The notes below the pieces were generated by a model. It was not told the DNA's origin, did not search any database, and saw only the letters and a list, made by a program, of their open reading frames with translations. Shown one piece after another: positions 7,115-13,978 of a DNA stretch of 13,978 bases (position 1 is the stretch's first letter; each line of letters starts with the position of its first letter). The stretch covers positions 1 through 13,978 of the forward strand of contig NZ_JAIOSW010000350.1 of assembly GCF_021107415.1 (NCBI RefSeq), written 5' to 3'. The position numbers were made by a program, and so were the translations under genes. This stretch comes from Desulfobacula sp. (lineage in GTDB: Bacteria; Desulfobacterota; Desulfobacteria; Desulfobacterales; Desulfobacteraceae).

Positions 7115-7190
7115 GCGGGCATAACTCAGCTGGTAGAGTGCAAGCTTCCCAAGCTTGATGTCGCGAGTTCGAGTCTCGTTGCCCGCTCCA
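7115..7190 (+). tRNA. tRNA-Gly with anticodon CCC, CCA encoded
   Basis: The 76-nt gene folds into a complete cloverleaf. The acceptor GCGGGCA (7115-7121) pairs fully with TGCCCGC (7180-7186), followed by discriminator T7187 and genome-encoded CCA (7188-7190). The anticodon stem CAAGC/GCTTG encloses the loop TTCCCAA, with anticodon CCC at 7148-7150, reading GGG. The T arm has the loop TTCGAGT (7168-7174). The loop is one base different from the TTGCCAA of Gly-GCC and matches the E. coli glyU (CCC) type. It is a single tRNA, with its own promoter and a terminator about 110 bases downstream. Confidence 0.97.
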
Positions 7191-7194
7191 TTTT

Positions 7195-7225
7195 TAAATG
7201 GAAGGATGGCAGATGATTCCATTTA
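7195..7225 (+). other. 9-bp hairpin just downstream of tRNA-Gly
   Basis: TAAATGGAA (7195-7203) and TTCCATTTA (7217-7225) are exact reverse complements around a 13-nt loop. No U-run follows, so it is not a standard intrinsic terminator. It begins five bases after the tRNA CCA and may protect or guide 3' trimming of the precursor. CCATTT at 7188-7193 and AAATGG at 7196-7201 could compete by pairing with the tRNA end, though with a very small loop. Confidence 0.4.
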
Positions 7226-7298
7226 TTGGGGATTAAGATATGATCTGAACCACTGATTTTATTTGGTGATTCTACTTGGTGAGGATTTTTTGTATTCG

Positions 7299-7320
7299 GA
7301 ACGGGCATCTGCCCGTTTTT
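7299..7320 (+). terminator. Intrinsic terminator between tRNA-Gly and rimP
   Basis: The G/C-rich stem AACGGGC (7300-7306) and GCCCGTT (7311-7317) closes a four-base loop, ATCT. It runs into five T at 7316-7320. This is a good rho-independent terminator for the tRNA transcript and any read-through from pheT. It ends 54 bases before the rimP start, so rimP-nusA-infB either starts from a promoter in 7321-7374 or relies on read-through. In that short stretch only TATATT at 7357-7362 resembles a -10, and it lacks a matching -35. Confidence 0.85.
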
Positions 7321-7374
7321 GTATTTAAGGATGCAAACAAAAGATAGTATGCAGGCTATATTACGGGTGGCAGG

Positions 7375-7839
7375 TTGAAGAAAGACAATAGCATGTTAAT
7401 TGAAAAAATTAAAGAAGTTGCACAGCCATTATGTCAGGCTGAAAACTTTGAGCTTGTTCATTTGGAGATTGTCAATAGTGATGGGGAAAAAATTGTTCGT
7501 CTTTTTTTGGATAAGCCCGGCGGTATTAGATTAGATGATTGTATTTATATCAGCCGCCAGCTTTCAGATTTAATGGATGTTCATATAGAGAATATCGGCA
7601 GTTATCGGCTTGAGGTTTCTTCTCCCGGGCCAAACCGGCCTTTGAATAAAAAAGAGGATTTTCATCGTTTCAAGGGTGAGAGAGTAAAAATTAAGACAAA
7701 TGAATTAATTGAGAATCAAAAAAAGTTTACAGGGATTCTTGAGATAATTAATGATGATTCTGTTGTGATTGCTGTTGATGGGAAAAGGGTTGAAATATCA
7801 GACCATGTGATCAGCAAAGCAATGCTTGCAGGTCAGTAA
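7375..7839 (+). CDS. rimP: Ribosome maturation factor RimP
   Basis: RimP helps late 30S assembly. The frame has 154 residues. The N-terminal domain includes the family pattern around VRLFLDKPGGIRLDDCIYIS, followed by RQLSDLMD. The hallmark YRLEVSSPGPNRPL and DFHRFKGERVKI lead into the Sm-like C-terminal domain. Two starts are possible: TTG 7375, with GGGTGG at 7365-7370 only four bases away, or ATG 7393 (residue 7), with a weak purine-rich upstream. Homologues usually begin close to the second, so the first six residues are uncertain. nusA starts 19 bases after the stop in the widely conserved rimP-nusA-infB order. Confidence 0.95.
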   Translation: MKKDNSMLIEKIKEVAQPLCQAENFELVHLEIVNSDGEKIVRLFLDKPGGIRLDDCIYISRQLSDLMDVHIENIGSYRLEVSSPGPNRPLNKKEDFHRFKGERVKIKTNELIENQKKFTGILEIINDDSVVIAVDGKRVEISDHVISKAMLAGQ

Positions 7840-7858
7840 TATGGAGAACGCGTAAGTC

Positions 7859-9256
7859 ATGTTTATCACAGATATTAAAAGGGTTATTGATCAGGTAAGT
7901 CGCGAAAAGGGAATTGAACCGGAGGTTCTTATTAATACCCTTAAAGAGGCTATTATTTCCGCGGCCAGAAAGAAAATCGGACCCAGAGCTGATATTGAGG
8001 TTCACTACAATGAGAAAAGTGGTGACGTTGAGGTTTTCCATTTTAAAGAGGTTGTAGAAGAGGTTGAGTATTCCGACAGTGAGCTGACCCTTGAAGATGG
8101 CTATGAATATGATCCCGAGTGCGAGATCGGAGACAGTCTGGGTATTCGGATTGATACGGAAGAATTTGGTCGAATTGCTGCTCAGTCGGCCAAACAGGTT
8201 ATTATTCAGAAGATGAGGGAAGCGGAAAGAAATGCTGTCTATGAGAATTTTATTCATAAAAAGGGTAAAATTATTAATGGAATAGTTCAACGCTTTGACA
8301 GGGGCAGCATTATCGCCAATCTGGGACAGGCAGAGGCTGTTTTAAGGCCCAGAGATCAGATGCCAAGAGAAAATTACAAGCGCGGTGACAGAATCAGAGC
8401 ATATGTTCTGGATGTATTAGAAGAATCAAAGGGTGCACAGATTATTTTATCCAGAACCCACCCACAATTTTTAGTCGAATTGTTTAAAACCGAAGTTCCC
8501 GAAGTGTCCGAAGGGATTGTAACCCTGCGTGGTGCTGCAAGGGCTCCCGGTATCAGAGCTAAAATTGCTGTTTCCTCGATGGATTCAGATGTGGATCCGG
8601 TGGGAGCCTGTGTGGGGATGAAAGGAAACCGGGTTCAGAATATTGTGCAGGAGCTTCGTGGTGAAAAAATCGATATTGTTCAATGGAGTCCGGATATAGC
8701 AAGATTTGTCTGTAACGCCCTGTCGCCTGCCGAGATCGCCAGGGTGATTATTGATGAAGATAATCAATCCATGGAAGTCATTGTGAGCGATGAATACCTT
8801 TCCATTGCCATTGGCAAGGGAGGCCAAAATATTTCTCTTGCCTGTGAGATTACCGGCTGGCACTTAGAGGTAACCAGTGAGGAAGAATACAGCCGGGAAT
8901 TAAAAGAAGGATATGACAGCCTGATGAAACTGACAGGGGTGGGGCTGTCAATGGCAGAGGTGCTTTTCAAAGGCGGATATTCTTCTCTTGTAGATATATC
9001 TGAAGCAGTCATCGAAGATATTGTTTCAATAACTGATTTGAGTGAATTAAAAGTTGAAGAAATGATTAAAGAAGCAAAAGTTATTCTGGAAGAGGAATTA
9101 AGGCAGGAAAGCCGGGATGAAGAGCCAAAAGATGATGAAGAGCCAAAAGATGATGAAGAGCCAAAAGATGATGAAGAGCCAAAAGATGATGAAGAGCCAA
9201 AAGATGATGAAGAGCCGGAAAATGGTGAAGCAGTTCAAGAAGGTGAAGACAGTTAA
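7859..9256 (+). CDS. nusA: Transcription termination/antitermination factor NusA with an acidic repeat tail
   Basis: NusA binds RNA polymerase and nascent RNA and modulates pausing, termination and antitermination. There are 465 residues. The N-terminal polymerase-binding domain covers about 1-125, the S1 domain about 135-200 (KGKIINGIVQRFDRGSIIANL), KH1 is near DPVGACVGMKGNRVQNI and KH2 near IAIGKGGQNISLA. A helix-hairpin-helix-like segment follows (LTGVGLSMAEVLFKGGY). The tail from residue 420 is unusual: five perfect copies of DEEPKD, then DEEPEN and a short Glu-rich end, all strongly acidic. It might stand in for the acidic C-terminal repeats of E. coli NusA, but its sequence is unrelated. 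ATG 7859 has GGAGA at 7843-7847, a rather long spacing. No ylxR or ylxQ gene follows before infB. Confidence 0.97.
   Translation: MFITDIKRVIDQVSREKGIEPEVLINTLKEAIISAARKKIGPRADIEVHYNEKSGDVEVFHFKEVVEEVEYSDSELTLEDGYEYDPECEIGDSLGIRIDTEEFGRIAAQSAKQVIIQKMREAERNAVYENFIHKKGKIINGIVQRFDRGSIIANLGQAEAVLRPRDQMPRENYKRGDRIRAYVLDVLEESKGAQIILSRTHPQFLVELFKTEVPEVSEGIVTLRGAARAPGIRAKIAVSSMDSDVDPVGACVGMKGNRVQNIVQELRGEKIDIVQWSPDIARFVCNALSPAEIARVIIDEDNQSMEVIVSDEYLSIAIGKGGQNISLACEITGWHLEVTSEEEYSRELKEGYDSLMKLTGVGLSMAEVLFKGGYSSLVDISEAVIEDIVSITDLSELKVEEMIKEAKVILEEELRQESRDEEPKDDEEPKDDEEPKDDEEPKDDEEPKDDEEPENGEAVQEGEDS
9116..9216 (+). repeat. Perfect 18-bp tandem repeat within nusA (5 copies plus 11 bases)
   Basis: The unit GATGAAGAGCCAAAAGAT recurs with no base change at 9116, 9134, 9152, 9170 and 9188. 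A sixth copy keeps its first 11 bases (9206-9216) and then diverges. The unit is a multiple of three and encodes DEEPKD. Identity at synonymous positions shows recent slippage expansion rather than old conserved repeats, so copy number may differ between strains. Confidence 0.97.
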
Positions 9257-9260
9257 GGGT

Positions 9261-9296
9261 TATGTTACGTGTGACCTTTATGTTACGTGTGACCTT
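9261..9296 (+). repeat. Two perfect 18-bp tandem repeats between nusA and infB
   Basis: TATGTTACGTGTGACCTT is present twice without change at 9261-9278 and 9279-9296, and a degenerate partial copy (CAGGTTACAT) follows at 9297. Each unit has the imperfect inverted pair GTTAC/GTGAC, which could form a tiny RNA hairpin or a binding half-site. It begins 4 bases after the nusA stop. No function is evident. Confidence 0.85.
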
Positions 9297-9364
9297 CAGG
9301 TTACATAAACAACGGGTAGCAGGCGAAAAAAGAATAAAAAAAGAGACTTACTTGGGGGCAACAA

Positions 9365-12292
9365 ATGGCGAAGGTCAGAGTATATGAGTTAGCTAAAGAT
9401 CTGAACATGACGAATAGAGCGCTTCTTAATAAAATGAAAGAGTTGAAGATTGAAGTTAAAAGCCATATGAGTTCTCTGGAGGGTAGTGCTGTCAGCGCAA
9501 TTAAAAAAAGCCTTTTGGGAAAAGCTAAAAAAAAGACGGATGTCAAGATAAAGCCATCGGTTATCCGCAGGCGCAGGCAGAAAGCTGAAGTTGAAGCTGA
9601 GCCTGAAAAAATTGTTGAGCCGGAAATTGAAGAAGAGACAGCAAAAAAGGTGGATGAAAAACCAGAACAGATAATTGTTCGTAAAAAGAAAGCGCCTGTT
9701 GTAGAGGAAGAGCTAAAAGTAACGCCATCAGATATTGAGCAAAAGACGGGTAAAGAAGAATCTGAGAAACCAGAGCCTGCACCCAAAAAAGATAAACCAA
9801 AAACAAAGGTTAAAAAGGCTAAACCTGCCAAGATCATTAAACCGGTGGAACCTGAAGAGGCAGAGGCACCAGAGGAACCAGTCCAGCCCGTAACGATTGA
9901 ACCGGAAGAGACAAAAGCCAAACCTGATGTTGAAAAAACACTCATTTCTTCTGTGAAGAAAAAAGAATCCAAACGTAAAGAAGCTATTATTGAAAAAGAG
10001 GAAAAAGAGACGGTCGTACAGGAAACTGAGTCAACTGGCACCGAAGGGGAAGAGAAAAAGGTCAAAAAGAAAAAGAAAAAGAAAAAGAAAAAATCAACAC
10101 CCGCAAAGATCGTTAAAATAGCAGATCCTTCTGTGCTTAAAAATTTAAAAAAATCTAAGCCCGGTGAGGATAGAAAAAGACCTGGTATGAAAAACGGGCC
10201 CAAGGAAAGTGCAAAGAAAAAACCGTTTAAAAAGAAAGAACGTGTGTCATCTCCTTCTCCATCGAAGCCCGATATGGATACTCCAACTATTGATATTGCC
10301 GTGCCGGATGAAATAGAGACAGGAAAACACAAAAAAGAAAAAAGAAAAGTTGATTTTGGTGATGACAAGCCTGCCGGGAAAAGAAAACAGCGTAAGAGAA
10401 AATCCGTGATTGAAGGGGATGCATTATATAAGGGTGGTCGTGGAAGAAAAAAACGCGGTAAAGGTAGAAAGGATACAAAAGGTAAAAAAGGGAATTTTCA
10501 GAAAACCCAGATTACAACACCCAAAGCCATTAAAAGGCGTATTAAGATTGATGAGGCCATTGAACTTTCCGAACTTGCAAAACGTATGGGTATCAAAGCC
10601 AATGAGATGATTGCTAAACTGATGACCATGGGGGTTATGGCAACGGTGAACCAGACCATTGATTTTGATACGGCTGTGCTGGTTGCAACTGAATTTGATT
10701 TTGAGGTGGAAAAAGCATCTTTTGAGGAAGAGACCCTGCTCAATATACCAAATGGCGATGATGATGATGATAAAATGATCGGAAGAGCACCGGTTGTCAC
10801 CATCATGGGCCATGTTGACCATGGAAAGACGTCGCTTTTGGATGTGATCAGGAAATCCAAGATTACCAGTGGTGAAGCCGGCGGTATAACCCAGCATATT
10901 GGTGCCTATAATGTCAAAACAGCCAATGGTGGACAAGTTACATTCCTTGATACACCGGGTCATGCTGCGTTTACGGCAATGAGATCCCGCGGGGCACAGA
11001 TTACAGATATCGTTATCCTTGTTGTTGCAGCAGATGATGGGGTGATGCCCCAGACCATAGAGGCGATTAACCACTCAAAGGCAGCGGGTGTGCCGGTTGT
11101 GGTTGCTGTTAATAAAATGGACAAGGCCGGGGCTGATCCTGATAGAATCATGAGAGAGCTTTCAGAACTTGATCTGCTTGCAGAAGATTGGGGCGGGGAT
11201 GTTATTTTTGTTAAAGTCTCTGCAAAGACCGGAGAGGGTGTAGAGGAACTCCTGGAAATGATTTCATTACAATCCGAGGTTCTGGAACTCAAGGCAAATC
11301 CGGATAGAAAAGCAAATGGCTATGTGGTTGAATCAAGGCTTGATACCGGGCGTGGTGCGGTGGCAACTGTCCTTGTCAAACAAGGGATTTTAAAAGATGG
11401 TGACTCCGTTGTCTGCGGGCTTCATTCCGGTCGAATCAGGGCAATGATAAATGATGGGGGAAACAGGGTTGATGAAGCAGGCCCGAGTACCCCTGTTGAA
11501 ATCGTTGGCTTACATGGTATACCCAATGCCGGTGATGAGTTTATTGCTGTAGCATCTGATAAGGATGCAAAACAGATTGCCGGTCACAGGATGCACAAAC
11601 AAAGGGCAAAGGAGCTGGCCAGGAAAAGCAGGGCCAATCTTGAAAAGATGTTTGAGAATCTTGGGGCTGCTGAAATTAAGGAACTCAGGCTTATTGTGAA
11701 AGCAGATGTTCACGGCTCCATTGAAGCCTTGAACGATTCATTAAATGATCTGGCTAAAGAAGAAGTGGATGTTAAAATTGTTCACTCGGGTACGGGTACC
11801 ATTAATGAATCGGATGTGGCGCTTGCAGCCGTTTCAGATGCCATTATCGTCGGGTTTAATGTCAGGCCGACACCCCAGATTAGAACACTTGCCAAAGAAG
11901 AAAATGTGGATATGCGTTTTTATGATATTATTTATGATGTCATCAATGACATTAAGACTGCATTGGATGGAATGATGCCGTCCACATTCCACGAGATTAT
12001 TATCGGTCGGGCAGATGTCCGCGATGTGTTCGTAATCCCGAAAATGGGGACCATTGCCGGGTGCCATATTGCAGACGGCAAAGTTATCCGTGGTAAAAAA
12101 GTAAGGCTCTTAAGGGATGGGGTTGTCAAGTGTAATACACAAATTTCATCACTCAGGCGGTTTAAAGATGATGTCAAAGAAGTGGACCAGGGATTTGAGT
12201 GTGGTATTGGTCTTGAAAAATATAATGACATCAAGGTGGATGATGTGATTGAGTGTTATGAAGTTGAAGAAAGAAAGTACAAGGCTGATTAA
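9365..12292 (+). CDS. infB: Translation initiation factor IF-2
   Basis: IF2 is the GTPase that brings fMet-tRNA to the 30S subunit and promotes subunit joining. There are 975 residues. An IF2_N domain (1-55, [24 protein letters not shown]) is followed by a ~330-residue Lys/Glu/Pro linker, a second IF2_N-like domain (about 386-450), then the GTP-binding domain: G1 GHVDHGKT (482-489), DTPGH (529-533), NKMD (583-586) and SAK (619-621). Domains II-IV follow. The linker holds ten consecutive Lys (234-243) coded by AAA/AAG, with slippery-type hexamers. A -1 slip there would end at TAA 10114-10116, but nothing shows that this happens. ATG 9365 lies behind GGGGG at 9354-9358. rbfA follows after 7 bases. 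Confidence 0.98.
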   Translation: MAKVRVYELAKDLNMTNRALLNKMKELKIEVKSHMSSLEGSAVSAIKKSLLGKAKKKTDVKIKPSVIRRRRQKAEVEAEPEKIVEPEIEEETAKKVDEKPEQIIVRKKKAPVVEEELKVTPSDIEQKTGKEESEKPEPAPKKDKPKTKVKKAKPAKIIKPVEPEEAEAPEEPVQPVTIEPEETKAKPDVEKTLISSVKKKESKRKEAIIEKEEKETVVQETESTGTEGEEKKVKKKKKKKKKKSTPAKIVKIADPSVLKNLKKSKPGEDRKRPGMKNGPKESAKKKPFKKKERVSSPSPSKPDMDTPTIDIAVPDEIETGKHKKEKRKVDFGDDKPAGKRKQRKRKSVIEGDALYKGGRGRKKRGKGRKDTKGKKGNFQKTQITTPKAIKRRIKIDEAIELSELAKRMGIKANEMIAKLMTMGVMATVNQTIDFDTAVLVATEFDFEVEKASFEEETLLNIPNGDDDDDKMIGRAPVVTIMGHVDHGKTSLLDVIRKSKITSGEAGGITQHIGAYNVKTANGGQVTFLDTPGHAAFTAMRSRGAQITDIVILVVAADDGVMPQTIEAINHSKAAGVPVVVAVNKMDKAGADPDRIMRELSELDLLAEDWGGDVIFVKVSAKTGEGVEELLEMISLQSEVLELKANPDRKANGYVVESRLDTGRGAVATVLVKQGILKDGDSVVCGLHSGRIRAMINDGGNRVDEAGPSTPVEIVGLHGIPNAGDEFIAVASDKDAKQIAGHRMHKQRAKELARKSRANLEKMFENLGAAEIKELRLIVKADVHGSIEALNDSLNDLAKEEVDVKIVHSGTGTINESDVALAAVSDAIIVGFNVRPTPQIRTLAKEENVDMRFYDIIYDVINDIKTALDGMMPSTFHEIIIGRADVRDVFVIPKMGTIAGCHIADGKVIRGKKVRLLRDGVVKCNTQISSLRRFKDDVKEVDQGFECGIGLEKYNDIKVDDVIECYEVEERKYKAD

Positions 12293-12299
12293 TTAAAAG

Positions 12300-12665
12300 A
12301 TGAAACCTTATTCACGAGCAGAAAGAATCAGTGGCAAGATTCAACAAGCCATTACGGATCTTTTAAATAAAAAAATGCAGGACCCCAGGATTGAAATGGC
12401 CACGATCAGTGGTGTGAAGTTGAGTTCTGATCTTCGAGTGGCCAATGTGTATATTACTGTTTTTGGAGATAAAAAGCGAATTAATGATGCTTTGGACGGA
12501 TTTAAGAATTCCAAGGGATTTATCAAAAAACGCATTGCTCCGAAATTAGGATTGAAATATATGCCGGATTTAAGATTTTACTATGATGATTCTTTTGACA
12601 AGGCAGCCCAAATGGATGAACTCATTAAATCCGCTTTAACGGGAACACCGGACGAACACCTATAA
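12300..12665 (+). CDS. rbfA: 30S ribosome-binding factor RbfA
   Basis: RbfA is a KH-fold protein that binds immature 30S subunits near the 5' end of 16S rRNA and helps maturation and cold adaptation. It has 121 residues, a usual length. The family patterns are clear: YSRAERISGKIQQAI at the start, DPRIEMATISGVKLSSDLRVANVYITV in the KH core and RIAPKLGLKYMPDLRFYYDDSFDKA near the end. ATG 12300 lies 7 bases after the infB stop with no good Shine-Dalgarno, so initiation probably depends on ribosomes finishing infB. The DUF503 (ylxP-like) gene often found between infB and rbfA is absent. Confidence 0.97.
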   Translation: MKPYSRAERISGKIQQAITDLLNKKMQDPRIEMATISGVKLSSDLRVANVYITVFGDKKRINDALDGFKNSKGFIKKRIAPKLGLKYMPDLRFYYDDSFDKAAQMDELIKSALTGTPDEHL

Positions 12666-12669
12666 GTAA

Positions 12670-13575
12670 ATGAAAAGTGGTATTATAGCAATTCATAAGC
12701 CTGAAGGCATTTCTTCAGCCAGGGTAGTGGCTCGTGTAAAAAAGGTCTTGGGGGCAAAAAAGTTAGGACATACAGGAACCCTGGATCCTTTTGCCACAGG
12801 CTTGCTGCTTTGTTCGGTCAATAAGGGGACAAAGATATCCAGATTTTTTCTTGACGGCCATAAAAGATATCTTGCAAGGATATGTCTGGGGGTTGAAACA
12901 GACACCTATGATCTGACGGGTAAGACGGTTTTTACAGCCCCAAAAGATATGATGAACTCCCTCAACAACGATGATGTTGAACAGGTTGTAAAATCTTTTG
13001 TCGGCATTCAGGATCAGGTGCCGCCTGCTTTTTGTGCATTAAAACATGAAGGCCAGCCATTATATAAGCTGGCACGCCAGGGAAAGAAAATTCAAAAACC
13101 GCCAAGGCCGATTGAATTTTTTGATATCAGTATAAACCATATTGCGCTGCCAAATATTGACGTTGACGTTTTTTGCTCTTCAGGAACCTATATTAGAAGC
13201 CTTGCCTTTGATATAGGGGAAAAACTTGGATGCGGTGCTCATCTGTCAAAACTTTGCCGAACACAGTCCAGTGCATTTAAGCTGGAAGATGCCGTCCAAT
13301 TGGATGTCCTTGAAAGGCTTGATAAAACGACTGCTGAACAAAGAATTATCTGCCTGTCAGACTGTCTTGAGTTTATGCCAAAAATTGTGGCGGATAAACG
13401 TATTGCCCAAAAAATTAAATTTGGACAAAAGCTTTTAACAAAGGAGCTTGGGCTCCCTTTGCCAAAACCCGATCAATCCATCAGGGTGATTGATAATCAT
13501 AATGACCTTCTGGCGATCATCCAATTGATTGAAAACAGGCAGGAGTATAAATATTGTTGCGTTTTTTTAAGCTAA
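12670..13575 (+). CDS. truB: tRNA pseudouridine(55) synthase TruB
   Basis: TruB converts U55 in the tRNA T loop to pseudouridine and also acts as a tRNA chaperone. It has 301 residues. The catalytic motif KLGHTGTLDPFATGLL carries the nucleophile D39. KRYLARICLGVETDTYDLTG (about residues 65-84), VPPAFCALKHEGQPLYKLAR and CSSGTYIRSLAFDIG are the further conserved blocks. The C-terminal part (about 235-301) is the small PUA-like TruB domain and is less conserved. ATG 12670 is 4 bases after the rbfA stop, with no clear Shine-Dalgarno, pointing to coupling. The DHH-family nrnA gene often found between rbfA and truB is not here. Confidence 0.97.
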   Translation: MKSGIIAIHKPEGISSARVVARVKKVLGAKKLGHTGTLDPFATGLLLCSVNKGTKISRFFLDGHKRYLARICLGVETDTYDLTGKTVFTAPKDMMNSLNNDDVEQVVKSFVGIQDQVPPAFCALKHEGQPLYKLARQGKKIQKPPRPIEFFDISINHIALPNIDVDVFCSSGTYIRSLAFDIGEKLGCGAHLSKLCRTQSSAFKLEDAVQLDVLERLDKTTAEQRIICLSDCLEFMPKIVADKRIAQKIKFGQKLLTKELGLPLPKPDQSIRVIDNHNDLLAIIQLIENRQEYKYCCVFLS

Positions 13576-13608
13576 CTGATATTCATAAAAGCTTACACAT
13601 ATTTGTAA

Positions 13609-13617
13609 TGGTATAAT
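13609..13617 (+). promoter_or_regulatory. Extended -10 promoter upstream of rpsO
   Basis: TGGTATAAT combines a perfect -10 (13612-13617) with the TGn extension, which reduces the need for a -35. No good -35 is seen at 17 bases. It would start transcription near 13624 with a leader of about 105 nt, long enough for S15 autoregulation, which is known in other bacteria. An inverted repeat lies at 13616-13622 and 13661-13667. A TTGACA at 13683-13688 has no convincing -10. Confidence 0.55.
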
Positions 13618-13728
13618 GATTTGTTTTGAATTTCTTTTTCTGAATGGAATATCGGATGGGAAATCATAAAAAAACCTGATCATTGACAGATACCATGTTT
13701 TATTTATTCCAGATAAAGGAGTTTTAAA

Positions 13729-13978
13729 GTGGTTTTATTGGCAGAAAACAAAGAGGAGATGATTGAAAAATTCAAGCTCCACGAGTCTGATACAGGCTCA
13801 CCAGAGGTGCAGGTTGCTATTTTAACCCACCGTATCAGCTATCTTACAGAACATCTTAAAGTTCACAAGAAAGACCATCATTCAAGACGGGGTCTGTTGA
13901 TCCTTGTTGGAAGACGCAGAAGTCTTCTGGATTATGTTAAGAAAAAAGATGTGAACAGATACCGTTCTTTAATTGAAA
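13729..13978 (+). CDS. rpsO: Small-subunit ribosomal protein uS15, 3' end beyond the window
   Basis: S15 is a primary 16S rRNA-binding protein that organises the central domain of the 30S subunit. GTG 13729 follows AAAGGAG (13715-13721) at a good distance. The 83 complete codons visible run to the window end with no stop. The family core is clear: [37 protein letters not shown] and [16 protein letters not shown], then RYRSLIE. From the usual length of about 89 residues only some six residues are missing. The 153-base gap from truB carries its own extended -10 promoter. In many bacteria pnp follows, beyond this window. Confidence 0.96.
   Translation, partial: MVLLAENKEEMIEKFKLHESDTGSPEVQVAILTHRISYLTEHLKVHKKDHHSRRGLLILVGRRRSLLDYVKKKDVNRYRSLIE

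Noticed and set aside
7811..8290. Minus-strand open frame of 159 codons opposite nusA
   Set aside because: It is a shadow of the nusA N-terminal domain with no start signal and no recognisable motif.
9116..9216. CRISPR-like array
   Set aside because: The 18-base copies are directly adjacent with no spacers, and they lie in frame within nusA.
9117..9308. Plus-strand frame with KSQKMM repeats within the nusA tail
   Set aside because: It is the other-frame reading of the 18-bp nusA repeat, which stays open only because the repeat is periodic.
9301..10368. Minus-strand open frame of 355 codons opposite the infB linker
   Set aside because: It is the antisense of the Lys/Glu-rich linker, giving a Ser/Phe-rich low-complexity product. 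There is no Shine-Dalgarno or recognisable domain, and infB on the other strand is certain.
10424..11074. Minus-strand open frame of 216 codons opposite the infB G domain
   Set aside because: It overlaps the conserved GTPase motifs of infB, its product resembles no family I know, and it has no initiation signal.
13578..13653. Long-range inverted repeat GATATTC / GAATATC before rpsO
   Set aside because: The arms are only 7 bp and 62 bases apart in A/T-rich sequence, and would span the promoter. Chance is a sufficient explanation.

Overview
The window is a conserved translation-gene neighbourhood from a bacterium of moderate G+C. The gene order infC-rpmI-rplT-pheS-pheT, then tRNA-Gly, then rimP-nusA-infB-rbfA-truB-rpsO, together with the style of the proteins, suggests Desulfobacterota, perhaps Desulfobacteraceae. 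That placement is an inference from order and protein flavour, not from a search. I see no plasmid, phage, insertion sequence, CRISPR or defence genes, and no obviously new multi-gene system. The interest lies in the details of the genes and their control regions.

Layout. Minus strand, 1-1535: a YkgJ-type cysteine-cluster protein, cut by the window start, lies just downstream of an HD-domain dNTP triphosphohydrolase (dgt family). A 108-base divergent gap follows. Plus strand from 1644: a TadA-like deaminase. Next comes a strong sigma70-type promoter and infC, which begins at an ATA codon (2271) behind a perfect Shine-Dalgarno. A 12-bp hairpin with a U-run separates infC from rpmI-rplT, which are followed by pheS and pheT. 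The pheT frame is broken by one base near its 3' end: the conserved last 28 codons are present, but in the -1 frame. A strongly promoted tRNA-Gly(CCC) gene and an intrinsic terminator at 7299-7320 separate this cluster from the second one. The second cluster is rimP, nusA (with a perfect 5x18-bp repeat coding an acidic tail), infB (with a long Lys/Glu linker), rbfA, truB and rpsO, which is cut by the window end.

How the genes work together. IF3, L35, L20 and PheRS form one translation cluster, and IF3 probably controls its own level through the ATA start. RimP and RbfA mature the 30S subunit, NusA controls elongation and termination, IF2 starts translation, TruB modifies tRNA U55, and S15 is an early 30S assembly protein. 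The dgt homologue (nucleotide pool) and the deaminase lie outside these clusters and are probably transcribed from the divergent gap.
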